From the NCBI GenBank assembly GCA_009746045.1, contig RPFO01000473.1:42501-106500 (forward strand): DNA of 64,000 bases, written 5' to 3'. Under the pieces are notes generated by a model. It made no database searches, was not told where the DNA came from, and saw nothing but the letters and a program-made list of their open reading frames with translations. The DNA is from Mesostigma viride. Lineage: Eukaryota; Streptophyta; Mesostigmatophyceae; Mesostigmatales; Mesostigmataceae. Below are positions 46,595 through 59,000 of the stretch, piece after piece; position 1 is the first letter of the stretch, and the number at the start of each line of letters is the position of its first letter. The translations under genes were made by a program, and so were the position numbers.

Positions 46595-48440
46595 TGAGCA
46601 TTAAAATTAAATTAAATTTAATTATAACATGACTCCGTTGGGAGATCATGTAGCACATATTCCCGTGGATGGATGGGGGGGGGACAAAGCCGCGAAACCG
46701 AACTAATCTAACTCTAATCTAATCTAATCTAGAAAACCCTACCTACTCTACTCAGCAAAGCGCCCCTTCCGCTTGGGGGGAGGGGGCTTCCCAAAGGGCG
46801 GGCGTATGAGCCTGGACAATTAATTAATTAATTAATTAAACTCGTGCTCCCGTTGGGGAGTCACGGAGCACCGAAGTGCTTTTAATCCCTGTGTGTGCAC
46901 AACAGGAGAAAGGGCAGAGACCCCCAGTCTCCTTCATGCCAAAGGCATGCCACAGCTGCATTCGGGCGCGCTAGCTAAAAGACATGCTAACGATCCGGCA
47001 AACTGTGGGTGCAATAAGACCCATGTGAGCATATCATAGCAAGGAGCGTGGGCAAGTAATCTGATCGAGGCCATGACGTAGCATGGCTGTACAAAGACTA
47101 AGCTAAGGCTGTGGCTGGTTGTGTACCGTGCGTGAGCGGTGCACGTGACTACGTATGGTGGCACAGCTAGGCATGCAAACATTCTAAGCATGGCTGCCAT
47201 GGCAACAGTGGCTACCAATGAAGTCAAGCTAGGGCTATTCTAGTCTAGCCCGCTGGGGGCGTCCACATCTTGTGGTTGATCATCAGGTCCCCGCCCCGCC
47301 AGTACACCTTGGGCTTCTGGGGGTCCTGCTTGTGGCGGAGGTATTCAGGCCACAGGTCACGTCGCTGCTGCTGCTGAGCGGGGGTCAGGTCGTCGTCCAG
47401 CGTCCAGGTGAGGTCGTGCAACCGCTTGCGACGAGAGAGGAACCGCTGCTTGTCCTCACGGGAGGGGAAGGTGAGAAGGACTGGTGGGGGAGCCGCCTTG
47501 TCCCGTGAGTGGGGAAGGCGGTGGCACCCACGCAGTTCTACCTCACCTACCAGGCCCATGAGGGTAAGGAGCTGGTCCTTAAGCTCGTCGGCAAGGGAGG
47601 TTGACGTCTCACCTGGCTTCTGGGGGAAGCGACGCAGCACCACCCGGCAGTCGCGGCGGGCGCGGTCGGTGGCCTCCCGTTGTTGAGCCTGGCGAAGGTC
47701 TTCAAGCTCCTGGAGCTTCGTAGCGATGGCGTCGGTGGTGGAGGCCTGGACAATGGTCTTGGACACATCTTCTTGTCCTGCATAGCAGTCCAAGCAAGAG
47801 AGAGGGAGTGAATGCGATGTTCAAACTGCGCTGCCCAGGACCAGTAGGTCAGCCATCAACTGCTGTGGGTAGGTCATGACATGTTTGCCTGCCTTCTCAG
47901 GAATGTCCTTGGGGCCAGGCCAGGTCAGGATATGCCGCCCTGGCTGGCCAAGCCGCTGGGGGCCGGCCAGACCAAGGGCGGTGTCAACCTTGCTGGTGCG
48001 AGCAAGATGTCCTACGAATGCTATCCTACACTGTCTAATCTCGTCCGAAATGCGAGGCATGCCCTGGTACAAAGATTCTAAAGACCTATGCGTGGAAAAC
48101 CCTACATTCAGGGTCCGACGGAGCATCCTGGTTACCGTGCCGTTTCGCTAATTGGCCGCCAGCGTGTCCGTGAGCGTCCATGCCTCGGCGCTATACGTGA
48201 GCACCGTGAGGACCAGGACCTTGAGGAGCATGCGCTTGCGGTGCTCGCCAAGGGCCTTCGAGTGCCAGCAGTAGGTTTAGAGCGAACAATGCCGAGCCCA
48301 GGCCAGGCCGATGCGGGTGTCCACATCGGCGGCGGTGTCATGCAGGAAGCATGCTCCCCAGCAGTTTAAAGCGATCACGAAACGGGACCTCCGTCCCATC
48401 TAGCAGCCGTGGCACCAGGACTTAGGCGCCCACCGCAAGT
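46595..48440 (-). mobile_element. Family C LINE (minus), interrupted by a nested family B element
   Basis: On the minus strand: polymerase C-terminal remnants from about 48430 (DTRIGLAWAR, MLRRTLNVGFSTHRS, LYQGMPRISDEIRQCRIAFV, DTALGLAGPQRLGQPGRHIL) to the reading MQDKKM at 47780. It is interrupted, then resumes at 46809 with PPFGKPPPPKRKGRFAE and the terminal hairpin ATCTCCCAACGGAGTCATG (46630-46650). Stops and frameshifts are present. Confidence 0.8.
46821..47743 (-). mobile_element. Family B ORF1-only element nested in family C, 11-bp TSD
   Basis: Flanked by gcctggacaat at 46810-46820 and 47744-47754. On the minus strand it encodes TTDAIATKLQELEDLRQAQQ, RVVLRRFPQKPGETSTSLAD, ELKDQLLTLMGLVGEVELRG and the conserved end DLMINHKMWTPPAG with stop at 47245. 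This C-terminal frame is intact. The 3' UTR, GTGCTCC..GGGAGCAC hairpin and (TTAA)n follow. Confidence 0.85.
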
Positions 48441-48657
48441 TAGCCTATGTAGTCAGCCCTTTAATTTTAGAGGTGGCTAGCTCAAGTCAGGAAGAATTTG
48501 AGGCTAGACTTTGCTTGGAAACAGCCACATGCAAACATGACAACCTTCATATTCAAAATCGTAAAACACTTCTGTTTGGCCTGGGGCTTTGAAAACAACT
48601 TATATCCATGACCGGGCTAATAATAGCAGTCCGTGGAATGCCCATGCGCATGACACG

Positions 48658-48822
<165 letters not shown>

Positions 48823-48823
<1 letters not shown>

Positions 48824-49094
48824 TAGCCGTAGCAATTTCGAGTCATGCTTTGCCCATGCAGGGAGTTACTCCCTGCTGAGAGGCCATGTGTACCCTAGCT
48901 ATAGCCTAGCCACATACCTTCCACCCCATATGTCATGCAGGCCTTCTAGGCCCTCTCCTCAAGCCCCCCCTGGGTGCCTGTGCTTGATTAGGAGGCATGA
49001 ACCACCATGGAGGTGCAGGTGCACCTAGTGCACCCAGAGCAGGTGATAGTTGTACATCCTACACCTGCAGGTTGTCGCCCTGATTGTATTACAA
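48823..49094. other. Spacer between repeat arrays
   Basis: Unique-looking DNA containing short inverted segments (gcatgcaggg..ccctgctg). No gene seen. Confidence 0.4.
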
Positions 49095-49176
49095 ACCCAT
49101 AGATGCCCCTTTCTCAGGGCTATGTGTTACATATGCTCCCCACGGAGCTATGATTTTAATTAATTAATTAATTAAT

Positions 49177-49208
<32 letters not shown>
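49095..49208 (+). mobile_element. Family E retroelement 3' end with (TTAA)n then (GTAA)n
   Basis: CCCCTTTCTCAGGGCTATGT, GCTCCCCACGGAGCTATGA hairpin, TTAATTAATTAATTAA and then (GTAA)n to 49208. The switch from TTAA to GTAA inside one tail is notable. Confidence 0.6.
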
Positions 49209-49210
<2 letters not shown>

Positions 49211-49353
49211 GATTAGACCGGTAGTATGTAGATTAGACCGGTAGGAATGTTTGCACCCATCCATCCATCCATCCATCGGGGTTAATGCTCCGTGACTCCC
49301 CAGCGGGAGCACGAGTCTAATTAATTAAAATTAATTAATTAATTAAATTAATT
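49209..49353 (+). mobile_element. Solo 3' end of family A LINE with TTAA tail
   Basis: gattagaccggtag is duplicated, then cacccatccatc, TGCTCC..GGAGCA hairpin and AATTAA repeats. It matches 7680-7820 and 19014-19122. Confidence 0.75.
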
Positions 49354-49756
<403 letters not shown>

Positions 49757-50165
49757 AAGTGTCATGCGCAAAGGCATGCCACGGAGTACTATTCTAATCT
49801 CATTAGAAAAATAATTACACAAAAGTTTAAACAACTATCGTCTGCATCATCCCCCAACCGTTAAGCACTAGATGGGGATGTAATCCTCATCCGAACTGTC
49901 CTCTACTGTAATGGCAGACGAGGCGGTAGTGAAGCGGCTATCCTCAGGACCAATAACCTCCACCTGCGGACTTCTACCCTGGCTAGCAACGGGCCGCGGG
50001 GCCCGTGGGGAGAAAACAGGAGCATACCCCTCGGGAAGGTGCTTATCGCAGATGGCAGCCCATTTCTCCTTGTCATTCATGCGGGCGCGGAGTACGGATA
50101 GTCCCAGAAGCCCTGCATCTTCAAGCAGTTGTGTCACACAGGTCCGCAAGTACTTACATACTTAC
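49757..50165 (-). mobile_element. Family D retroelement 3' part (unknown ORF plus 3' UTR)
   Basis: Minus strand: an ORF ending at 49868 with MNDKEKWAAICDKHLPEGYA, later EVIGPEDSRF and the acidic end SSDEDYIPI. About 110 bp of 3' UTR follows, ending ACTCCGTGGCATGCC..GCGCATGACAC, then the TTAC array. The ORF resembles no family I know. Repetition at 18385-18805 shows it is mobile or duplicated. Confidence 0.55.
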
Positions 50166-51552
50166 TTCCGATGTATGTACATGACATCCCTTCCATGCCA
50201 AAGCTAGTGTAAGAGAAAGTCATGCCAGGTGCCTCCTGGGAGCCATAAGCATATTTTTAGCTGGTCCGGATTCTCCCGATTTCTGGCCTGCGCTGGTTGT
50301 CTCCTTGATATTTTGAGCTGCTGCAACTTGCCACTTTCGAACTTGTAGAAGAAGGTTCCTAGTTGGGTGTCGTACACGCGAATCTAGATCCTGTCGATCA
50401 GACCTTTCAGCTGAGCTATCACAAGCTTATACTAGATGTCTGTACAGATGATTACGCAGCAACCCCCCTGGCAGCGAGGGAGGTTACCTACGGTCGACCT
50501 TCAGCTGCATGCATGTATGTGACGGCTAATGGCCACAAGACTACTGCCCCTGTGCATGGCTGGGTATCCCTGCGACTACTGTGCACAACCAGGCATTGGA
50601 CATGGCAGCTGTACCTGTTGTCCTGGCATCATAATATGCAGGGAAAGTAGGAGTCGAATGCTCAGGAGTACATGTCTGGTGTCGAAATGGTTGTTGGTTG
50701 CACGTTTTGTTAGTTTTCTACCGCAAAGTCCCCAAGTTTACTCTTGACATGTGTTCATCTGAGATTCTTGTTCATGAGGCCCTTCACCTTATTTGTACTT
50801 TGATACCTGCGTGCACAAGGATGGGCCGACAGACCATATAGCATTTGACAGCATTGATGAGAACGGGCAGAAAAATCTTTCAGCTCAGGGCACTGCATTA
50901 TTTGGCATAAATGACCATGACTACTGCATTTGCTTTATCACAGATATCGATAAACAACCAGCGCAGGCCGAAAAAAGGGAAATATCATATCTGGATGTAT
51001 GGCACGGGAGGTTTGCAGAACTGACGTCAATCAAACCGTCATTTTCCTGCAGCTGTGTCACACAGGTGGTGTGCAATACAGTTGATTACTTGACTCGTGG
51101 TATCTGCAATCATGATGCATTGATGCGGTGTTTCCTGCATACCAGAGTTCACATAGGATGTGTCCTATGTCATTAAACTACCGCGACCAGGTCCAACTTT
51201 GTGCTTAAAATCCTGTACTACTATACAGAAAGTTCAGCCCGCTGAGCTACCATAGCAAGTCACATCCCTGCGTTCTCGGTTACCACACATGGGTTATTAA
51301 GTAACGTGCGTTGTAACTTTCACGTTAACTATTTCGCCGGTGAAGCCCACTTTCGGAAACCAAGGGTTAGTAGAAAGGCGAGGCCGATTATTGGAGAGGT
51401 GCGTGAAATGCGGGTGCACCTCAACGATTTCCATTGGCGTCTACTATTTGTACGATGGATCTTGGTGCAAAACTCCTGAGTCAGGAAATCACCAGCTCAC
51501 AGCACGCTCACTGCAAGCGCCAGGACTTATGCTTGCGAATTAGCACAATTCG
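50166..51552. other. Region with an unassigned open frame at 50793-51176
   Basis: The 127-codon plus frame reads CVHKDGPTDHIAFDSIDENG, then LFGINDHDYCICFITDIDKQ and YLDVWHGRFAEL; composition is protein-like but no family is recognised. gtgtcacacag before GT occurs here (51053) and at 50132, suggesting shared ancestry with the family D surroundings. Segment 50266-50325 recurs inverted at 18484-18541. Likely mobile DNA. Confidence 0.35.
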
Positions 51553-51973
51553 GTGGATGGATGGATGGATGGATGGATGGATGGATGGATGGATGGATGG
51601 ATGGATGGATGGATGGATGGATGGACGGACGGACGGGCGGGCGGGCGGGCGGGCGGGCGGGCGGGCGGGCGCGGGCGGGCGGGCGGGCGGGCGGGCGGGC
51701 GGGCGGGCGGGCGGGCGGGCGGGCGGGCGGACGGACGGACGGACGTACGTACGGACGTACGTACGGACGTACGTACGTACGTACGTACGTACGTACGGAC
51801 GGACGGACGGACGGACGGACGGACGGACGGACGGACGGACGGACGGACGGACGGACGGACGGACGGACGGACGGACGGACGGACGGACGGACGGACGGAC
51901 GGACGGACGGACGGACGGACGGATGGATGGATGGATGGATGGATGGATGGATGGATGGATGGATGGATGGATG
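51553..51973. repeat. Nested tetranucleotide array GGAT-GGAC-GGGC-GGAC-GTAC-GGAC-GGAT
   Basis: Blocks: GGAT 51554-51622, GGAC 51623-51634, GGGC 51635-51728, GGAC about 51729-51744, mixed GTAC/GGAC 51745-51796, GGAC 51797-51920, GGAT 51921-51973. Every boundary is a one-base change. Open frames (MDGW, RTDG, SVRP repeats) are not genes. Confidence 0.95.
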
Positions 51974-53081
51974 GACAGTTTGACGTGCGCTTTCCCCGAA
52001 ATCCTTGCATCCTGTTTTCGTCTTACCATCTTGGCCGCAGAGTCAGGAGTTTCGATCCGATCAGAAGACACCAATGAAAATCGTCTCAGCGCGTTCGCTC
52101 TTCACGCACCTCTCCAAATAAATTGGCTCCGCCCTTTCTTCGCACCTTTGGTTCTTCCGAAAATGGGCTCCGCCGGATAAGCAACATCTTTAACCGTTCA
52201 ATAACAGTGAAACAGCCCACACTAGCTGCCGCCAAACCCTGAAAATGCCCATGGCCCACTTCCCTTTGTCAGCTTCATGTACGGTATTCAGATCACTCTC
52301 ACACAGAAATATCCAAGTTCCTGAATGTTAGGCAACCTCAACGCACCCTGCCCTGGAGGAAAACCAGTCAGACACCTCACAAAATGCCACGCTCACCACA
52401 CATGGGTCGCATTGGCGCCTTTCAGGCTGCTCTCCAGGTCAGCCACCTGCAGCTCCAGCGCCCCGCCGTCCTTCTCTCCTGCGCCACGTCGCACACAACG
52501 CAAGTCCAGGCACGCCACATGTGCCTGGACAGCGGGCACCAAAAACAGGCAACCAAGGAAAAGGAGAGAGTAAAAGAAAAGCATTGAATGCAGAAATGAG
52601 CTCGTACAAGTATGCATGGCTAAACATGTGTGCACTGTTTAGGGTTTGCGTTTCGGCTCTAGGATTTTCCCTAGAATAAAGCATAGACCCTAGACCCTAA
52701 CAGCGGCATGATGAGCTGGGGTGCACCCTCTTGTCTCCCAGGAGTTAGAACATGGCTTCACTGTTAAGTGCTTCACAGCCTTGCACAGCTCGAGGCCGTT
52801 CGGGCAGGGCTAGAACGAACGAAGCCAACACGCGGGTGACACAGTTCAAGACAGGCCGGAGAAAGCGGTTCTAGCTCGACGTAGGCTTTGCACGGGCGAG
52901 CAGGCTAGCTGCTACCTAACTGGAAATTGAGGGACAACCTTATAGAAGATGATCAATAGTTGTGGGCATCACTGTTGTGGCTGCAAGGGCACCCTGGCAT
53001 ACCCAAGATACTGCGATGCACAGCCATGGAGGTCTACAAAGTACTAATACACCATGCACAAAGATTCTAGTGCCCTGCTAG
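51974..53081. other. Intergenic; one possible minus-strand exon at 52397-52535
   Basis: On the minus strand a frame after a good acceptor (ctgtccag) reads AHVACLDLRCVRRGAGEKDG and LELQVADLESSLKGANATHV up to GTGAGC. It looks exon-like (coiled-coil flavour) but no partner exon was found. The gene just upstream on that strand ends at 53082. Otherwise nothing recognised. Confidence 0.3.
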
Positions 53082-56000
53082 TCAGTCTGTCCACATTGTG
53101 ACCGCGACATCCACCATGCGTACCTTCTTCATATTCATCGCTGTGAAGTTCCGGGGAAGGAAGCCACCACTTGACTGCAAGCAATCATCTTCTGGTGAGC
53201 TGCTATCACCGGCTAACGCAGGAGGCAGTGGGACGCCCACTCGGCCACGAAGCAACAGGAAGAGCTTCACAGACCCTGAGTGTGGCGGGGGGCGAGCACA
53301 GAGTGTCATAGGAACGTGTGTTAGAACAGAACAATACAAACACTTCATCGGGGAATGTAGGGTGCAGCTGTTACCCAGAGCCATCATGACACACGCAAGG
53401 TATGCCAAAATGACGTTAAGCAATTAAGTTAAGGCACGAGGCTGCATCACATTGGTACCAATAAAGGAACCGTCAACTCCTATACACAACAAGGAGGGAG
53501 GGCGCCCTAGCCGACATGAAATAACCACATGCGAACCGAGAATCCTGCATGACGCAATACTCGCATAAGACGGCTCAATAAGCAAGGCAAACAGCCTGAC
53601 AAGCACTTCAAATGGCCGTGAGAGCACAACGGTACGAGCCGCGCCAAAATCTGCCCTCGTAAGCGGTACCCGAAAAGTGGCGCCAAATGCGATTTTTGGT
53701 GTGCGCGTGCACGAAAGGGACCGAATTGCGGGCGACAGGCATGGCGGTCTGGCAGGCGATGCTGAGCGTGTATAAAGGCACTATCAAGGCTGAAATTTTA
53801 CGATTATCCTCCTAAGGTGTTATTAGATCCACCACTGTTTTTTTTTCGCCATAAAATTTGCGGAATCGAACAGCATGTTGCGTCATTCATAGGTGGGTGC
53901 CTGAATGGTCGCAGATTTTCTCTCGACCCCACCTGACCGCAGCAAAAAATTTTCCCGATGAAGTGCGCCCTAAGATCGGGGTTTCCATCATAAACGATGC
54001 ATTTTTTAATTCTAAAGACTTTGACCGAACGACTTTCTTCATTACCGCTGCAATTTTTTTTTCCTGAGCTACCGCATATTTCCGACCAATTTCAAGGCTG
54101 CGTCAGGCTTGGCAGACCCATACTTCGTATATATATGCGTTTGCCCCGAACGTCATGTTTAATGCAGGCTTTGTGGACTCTAAAGACGCCCACGATGTTG
54201 GGGCTTTTATCAGCCTCTGGACATGCACAAACTGCGGTCAGCAGGTGAATGCCGGAACGAGTTCTGCGGCGGGGTGTGCGAAACAGACATCAAGCGCACG
54301 GCAGACATGGATACCTCCGAGCGGTATGTTCCCTTATTCAAATCTACGGGCCAATTCACTCCTTGTTGAATCCCTGACCTTGTCACGGATGAATATGTTA
54401 CCAGTTCCCCATCTCCGGAGTTTCTCTTTTGGTCATCTTCTTATCTTACGGGAGGTGCGTCATGAATCGTATAGCGAGCTACGGTTTCATGGCGAGCCTT
54501 TTCTTCACATCAGCGACGTACAGGTTACCTTAGAGGCTAGGGATGTCAAGGAATTCTTCACACGGATATTAGGGAGGGTGCATGACGGATTGCGGGCAAG
54601 ATATTACGGGCTGGCTGGCAGCCTTGCAGCGCTATTGCCGCCGATGGCAATGATTTGCAGGCAGGGCTATGGATCACAAAGCTGTTGCTTTGCTCTAGTT
54701 GTACATGCTGCAATTTATTGGCATTGTGCTCACGGCAAGTAATGTTGCATGACATGGTTGACCACGAAGATTGATGGAAAACCTAGAAGCAATTGGTGGC
54801 TTTCTTGGATGCTCGATGGCTTCACATGCTTGTGAGTCCATAAAACCCACTGTATACGTGCCCACCATCTCTAAGCTGAAAGCATCTGCCTTCAACAAGC
54901 ATCTTAAGACATGCATGCACATGAGAACTGTCATGGTTTGTGGAGAGGGTGGCATATTGCGTGAGAGTGGAGAGAGGACAGTGGCCGGGCTAGGCCAGCT
55001 ACCTGTGCTGCCACACGGCCGGGCGGCAAACACTGATGCACAAGCTGCCTTACACGCCAGCACCCAAGCTGCCTTCACACCCCTGAATGATGAGCAGAGG
55101 GCATCCTGGACGGCCGCATCCATGCAGTTCATGCAGTTCAGGCTGTGCGTGCTGGCCAAGGGCACGGGTAAATGAGCCAATGGCGGGCTATTATTACGCA
55201 CGCTGCAACCAGCGCCAATGAAGCAACCCAAGCCTGCCCTCCTGACAGGTATGTGTGTTTTGTTTTCTCATGTCGTGTGCACAACCAGCAATCCTTTATT
55301 TCCCTATGATGCATGTTTGCGGAATTCTGGCAACCTGGCACATGGCCAAACTCCTCAATGTCAGGGGTGGGAGGGGTTGTTTGTCAAGTGGATAGACACA
55401 CGCACATGCTCAACACCTCTTGCTCCAATGCCACTGCCACTCACCCAGAAACTCAGGCACAACCACGCACGATCGCTAAGCTGCTAGCCAGAATCGCAGT
55501 CCTCACCAAAGTGAGGGATGGGGCACCAGCTAGTTTGACAGTCTGGCTGAGGACGTGCAGGAGTTGAATGACATATCTGAAGCAAGTAGTCACGGATGGC
55601 TTGGAGAAACATGGTGAAGCATGCATGGGCATGCATCTCATGTTGACAAGGGCCAGAGCAAGAGCATGAGCACGATGCATGTGCCTATGTAGAGGCCATT
55701 GGGCTTGCACTATCTGTTGAAGACAACTGCGGTATGGTGGCCAAGCGGCTCACCGGGGATGTGCAGTGGCTTCTTCATGCTAGGTATGATGGCGGCCAAG
55801 TGCAGTCCTTTGGTGGCACATTTCAAGCCGGCAACCTCGAGGTAGCAACTGAGCAGTGTATGAGCTGTCTGGCTATGCACCACAGCGCTGGCTGAGGAGA
55901 TCTAGTCCAACTTGGAAGCTGCGTTGCCAGCAACGTGGGCCCCTATAACAGAGACAGGGACATGGGGGCATCCATGGTGATGCAGAGGACCATGTGTGGC

Positions 56001-59000
56001 AACCTTGGTCAGGCGGGCCGGTTGCCAAGGGATGTGCTGCTACCAAATCAAGGCGCACAAAACACATCGCAACCATGCCGACGGCCGAGATGCCTGGCAT
56101 GATTAGATTATTACATTGCCAAGCTGAGTTTGCGACTACCGTGCGTGCTGTGGGTTTGAACTGATCATGCTAGCCAACGTGACAGCTGGCAGTTCTTATG
56201 TCTAACAAGCCCCTACTTGAAAATTGCCTTAGCATGGCCGTATGCACATATATACAACCATGTCTAGCCACTGTTCATGTTCATATATCTTTGTCTATGT
56301 GTCACAAAAGTTGTGTTATATTATCTGTGCAAGGTCTGAACAGTTAGCAACACAGTTGGTGGGAGTTGGCCATACCGTTACTAAAGAACTTTGCATCCAA
56401 GGTTGAGTGATTAGCTGGAAACTGGCAGGTGTTGCATGGACCAGTGAACCCAATGACACTTGATGGACCTGAAGTTTTGTGCAATGTCTGAAATGACATG
56501 ATGATTAACATGGGCGCTTGTTTTCAGCCTCACCTGAGCACATCTTGCATGGGAAACTGCAAGAAATGTGGCGGAAATGCAAAAAACGCACATTTTTGCT
56601 CACATTTGCTAGCGAGCTGTCAATGAATGAAGTACAACAGACCTGGATTTTTGTGCAATGTCTACAATGATGATATTTAATATGCTTGCAAGTTTCCAGC
56701 CCCAACTGAGCACATCTTGTATGAAAACTGTCATGAAATGTGTGAAAAAAACGCGAAAAACGCGCATTTTTGCTAGCATTTGGTGGCATTTTGTTACCAA
56801 ATACAGTACGATGGACCTGATTTTTTGTGCCATGTCTACATTTATGATGTGTAACGTGATTGCAAATTTCCAGCCTCGACTGAACACATCTTCCATGGAA
56901 ACTGCTATGAGATGTGGTTAAACGGTGCGTTTTTGCTAGCATTTGGTGGCAGTTTGTCACCAAATGAGGTCAGATGACCATGGGACATGGTGCACAGTTG
57001 GTAGACATGAGCATAAGCCTACATGCAAACAGCCAGGTCAGGAGCTCTTTATTTGCATATCAAATGGTATTTGTTTGTATTAAAATCTGGAAAGTTGCTA
57101 AAAATAGACATGCCAAAAATAGACCAGCCTATGTCGGAAAATTCTGGAAAGTCAAATTCCTTTTACTGGTGTCATGGACATGCTGCCTACCAATATCTAG
57201 CGTGTTTGGACTCAATTTGCTCCTTGTAGGGCTTATAAGGGCATTTTTTGGCACTTTCATACCGTTGTGAGGGGGAAAAATGGCAAAACGTCACAAGAGT
57301 TAAAAACTTCTATAACGCAGATAGTAATCATAAGCAGATAGATAACACGCCTACCCAAATCCTACGCCAGGACTGAAAATGGCAGCCTGTGTCCCATTGT
57401 CAGAAAGCAGTCTACAGACATACGTGCACCGTACCTTTAATGCCGCCACCTGTTGCCACACCTGCCGACATGAGGCCCCGCAAGACCTGTGTGGAAAGAT
57501 GCACGCGTGTGAACATGTCACATTAGCATACACCCACCCGTGTGAGGACATCCATTGGTGGGAACGAGATGGATGCATTTGCATTTGCATGTCGTACCCA
57601 ACCATCTATGGCATGGTCCACCATGACATGCCACTCACCCCATCTCATCTCAAAGTCAATGGACTATTATCTGAAAGCCACCACTTGCCCAGTACGCCGA
57701 TTCCGCATGTCCATTGGTGATCATATTGACTACTAACCCTTCATCACATTATACCAACCATTATAGTCGCTCACAAACGTGCAGGTCCACAAAACAAAAC
57801 CCAGTCCAGCAGGCACAGGCAGTGGCAAAACCGTCCCTACCTTGCGGCTGGCAGCCAGGCACTCTTTCCGCAGGGCCTCATTGTCACCAAACAGATCTTT
57901 TAGCGTGACCCCCGGCACGCGGGGCACACCGATTCCAGCCCCTGTAACGTCCTCCCTGTCATCGTTCCCCCCACGCTGTATCCTTATCATATCATCCTTC
58001 ATACCCCAACCTGTAGCATCTGCTGCTTGGTTGAGACTGGCAGTCCCAGGCCCCCCTGGGAGGCCTCCCAGTGCCCTGGGTGGGCAGCTGCTAGCGTTAC
58101 TCCTGGCGGCCACATCGGGCTGCAGTGTCGGCAGCAGCACCAGCAGGGCCTCCTTTGGGCGGTGGGAGGATGCCCCCAGGAGGATGAGGGCGGCATCCAC
58201 GCACGCATCGACTGCTGGTACTGAGCCAGGGTGAGTTGCCTGAGTGGCAGCGTGCCCATTCCGGACCGATGCTGGGGCCGCCATGCAGGTATCGGTTTTG
58301 GCTTCAGCAGATGTTGCTGGCAAGGATGGTGGCGGTGGCAGGTCGGTATCAGGTGCGGAGACCAGCGCGCTGGGTGCCAGGCTCAGCAGTAGCCGCTCCA
58401 GCGTGTCAACAAACTGGGGCGTTGTTGAAAGCATTTGATGGGCAACTTATGTCAGTCAAGGAGGTGGGGTGGTTGCTGTACTCATACTGACAAAACTCTC
58501 ACCATATAGTAGGAATATTCGTAATGGTAACTATGTGCAAGACATGCCAAGAGAATGACTGCGCAGGGCAAGCAGGCGATGCCACTTTCCTAGCATATAA
58601 ACCGATGACCATGAACGCGCTGTTCAGACACCGTGTTAATGAAGTCATCAAGGGCAGGCGTCTAATATGATGTTCTCAACAACACCCCTCCATAGGGCAG
58701 CCAAACCATCTTAAAACTCGCACACAACAGGTGTTAACATAGCTACACTGGTTCAACTCCCACATGGGTGTCTCAACCACACTGGCCTCACCAGGCCTCC
58801 AAGTCCTGACACACAATGGCTAGTGCTGACACACGCACGCTCATCCTGACACAAGCACTGTAATCCTGGCACACGCAATGTCACCCACCCCATTCCATGC
58901 CCATCTCTCTGGCGCACGCACCTTAAGCAGCCGTTTCTCCATGAGCCGCCCCTTCCTGCGAGCCCGCTGGCAGCGCCGCTTGGGCCGAGGGCCACTGGCG

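Noticed and set aside
51434-52180. MDGW / RTDG / SVRP repeat proteins
   Set aside because: Frames across the GGAT/GGAC/GGGC array; no sequence beyond the repeat supports a gene.
54695-55231. Minus frame with LLKADAFSLEM, slightly like the human p31comet MADAFSEL segment
   Set aside because: It does not join in phase with the flanking exons, and the exon at 53275 supplies the expected strand (GSVKLFLLLRG) in phase; probably chance.
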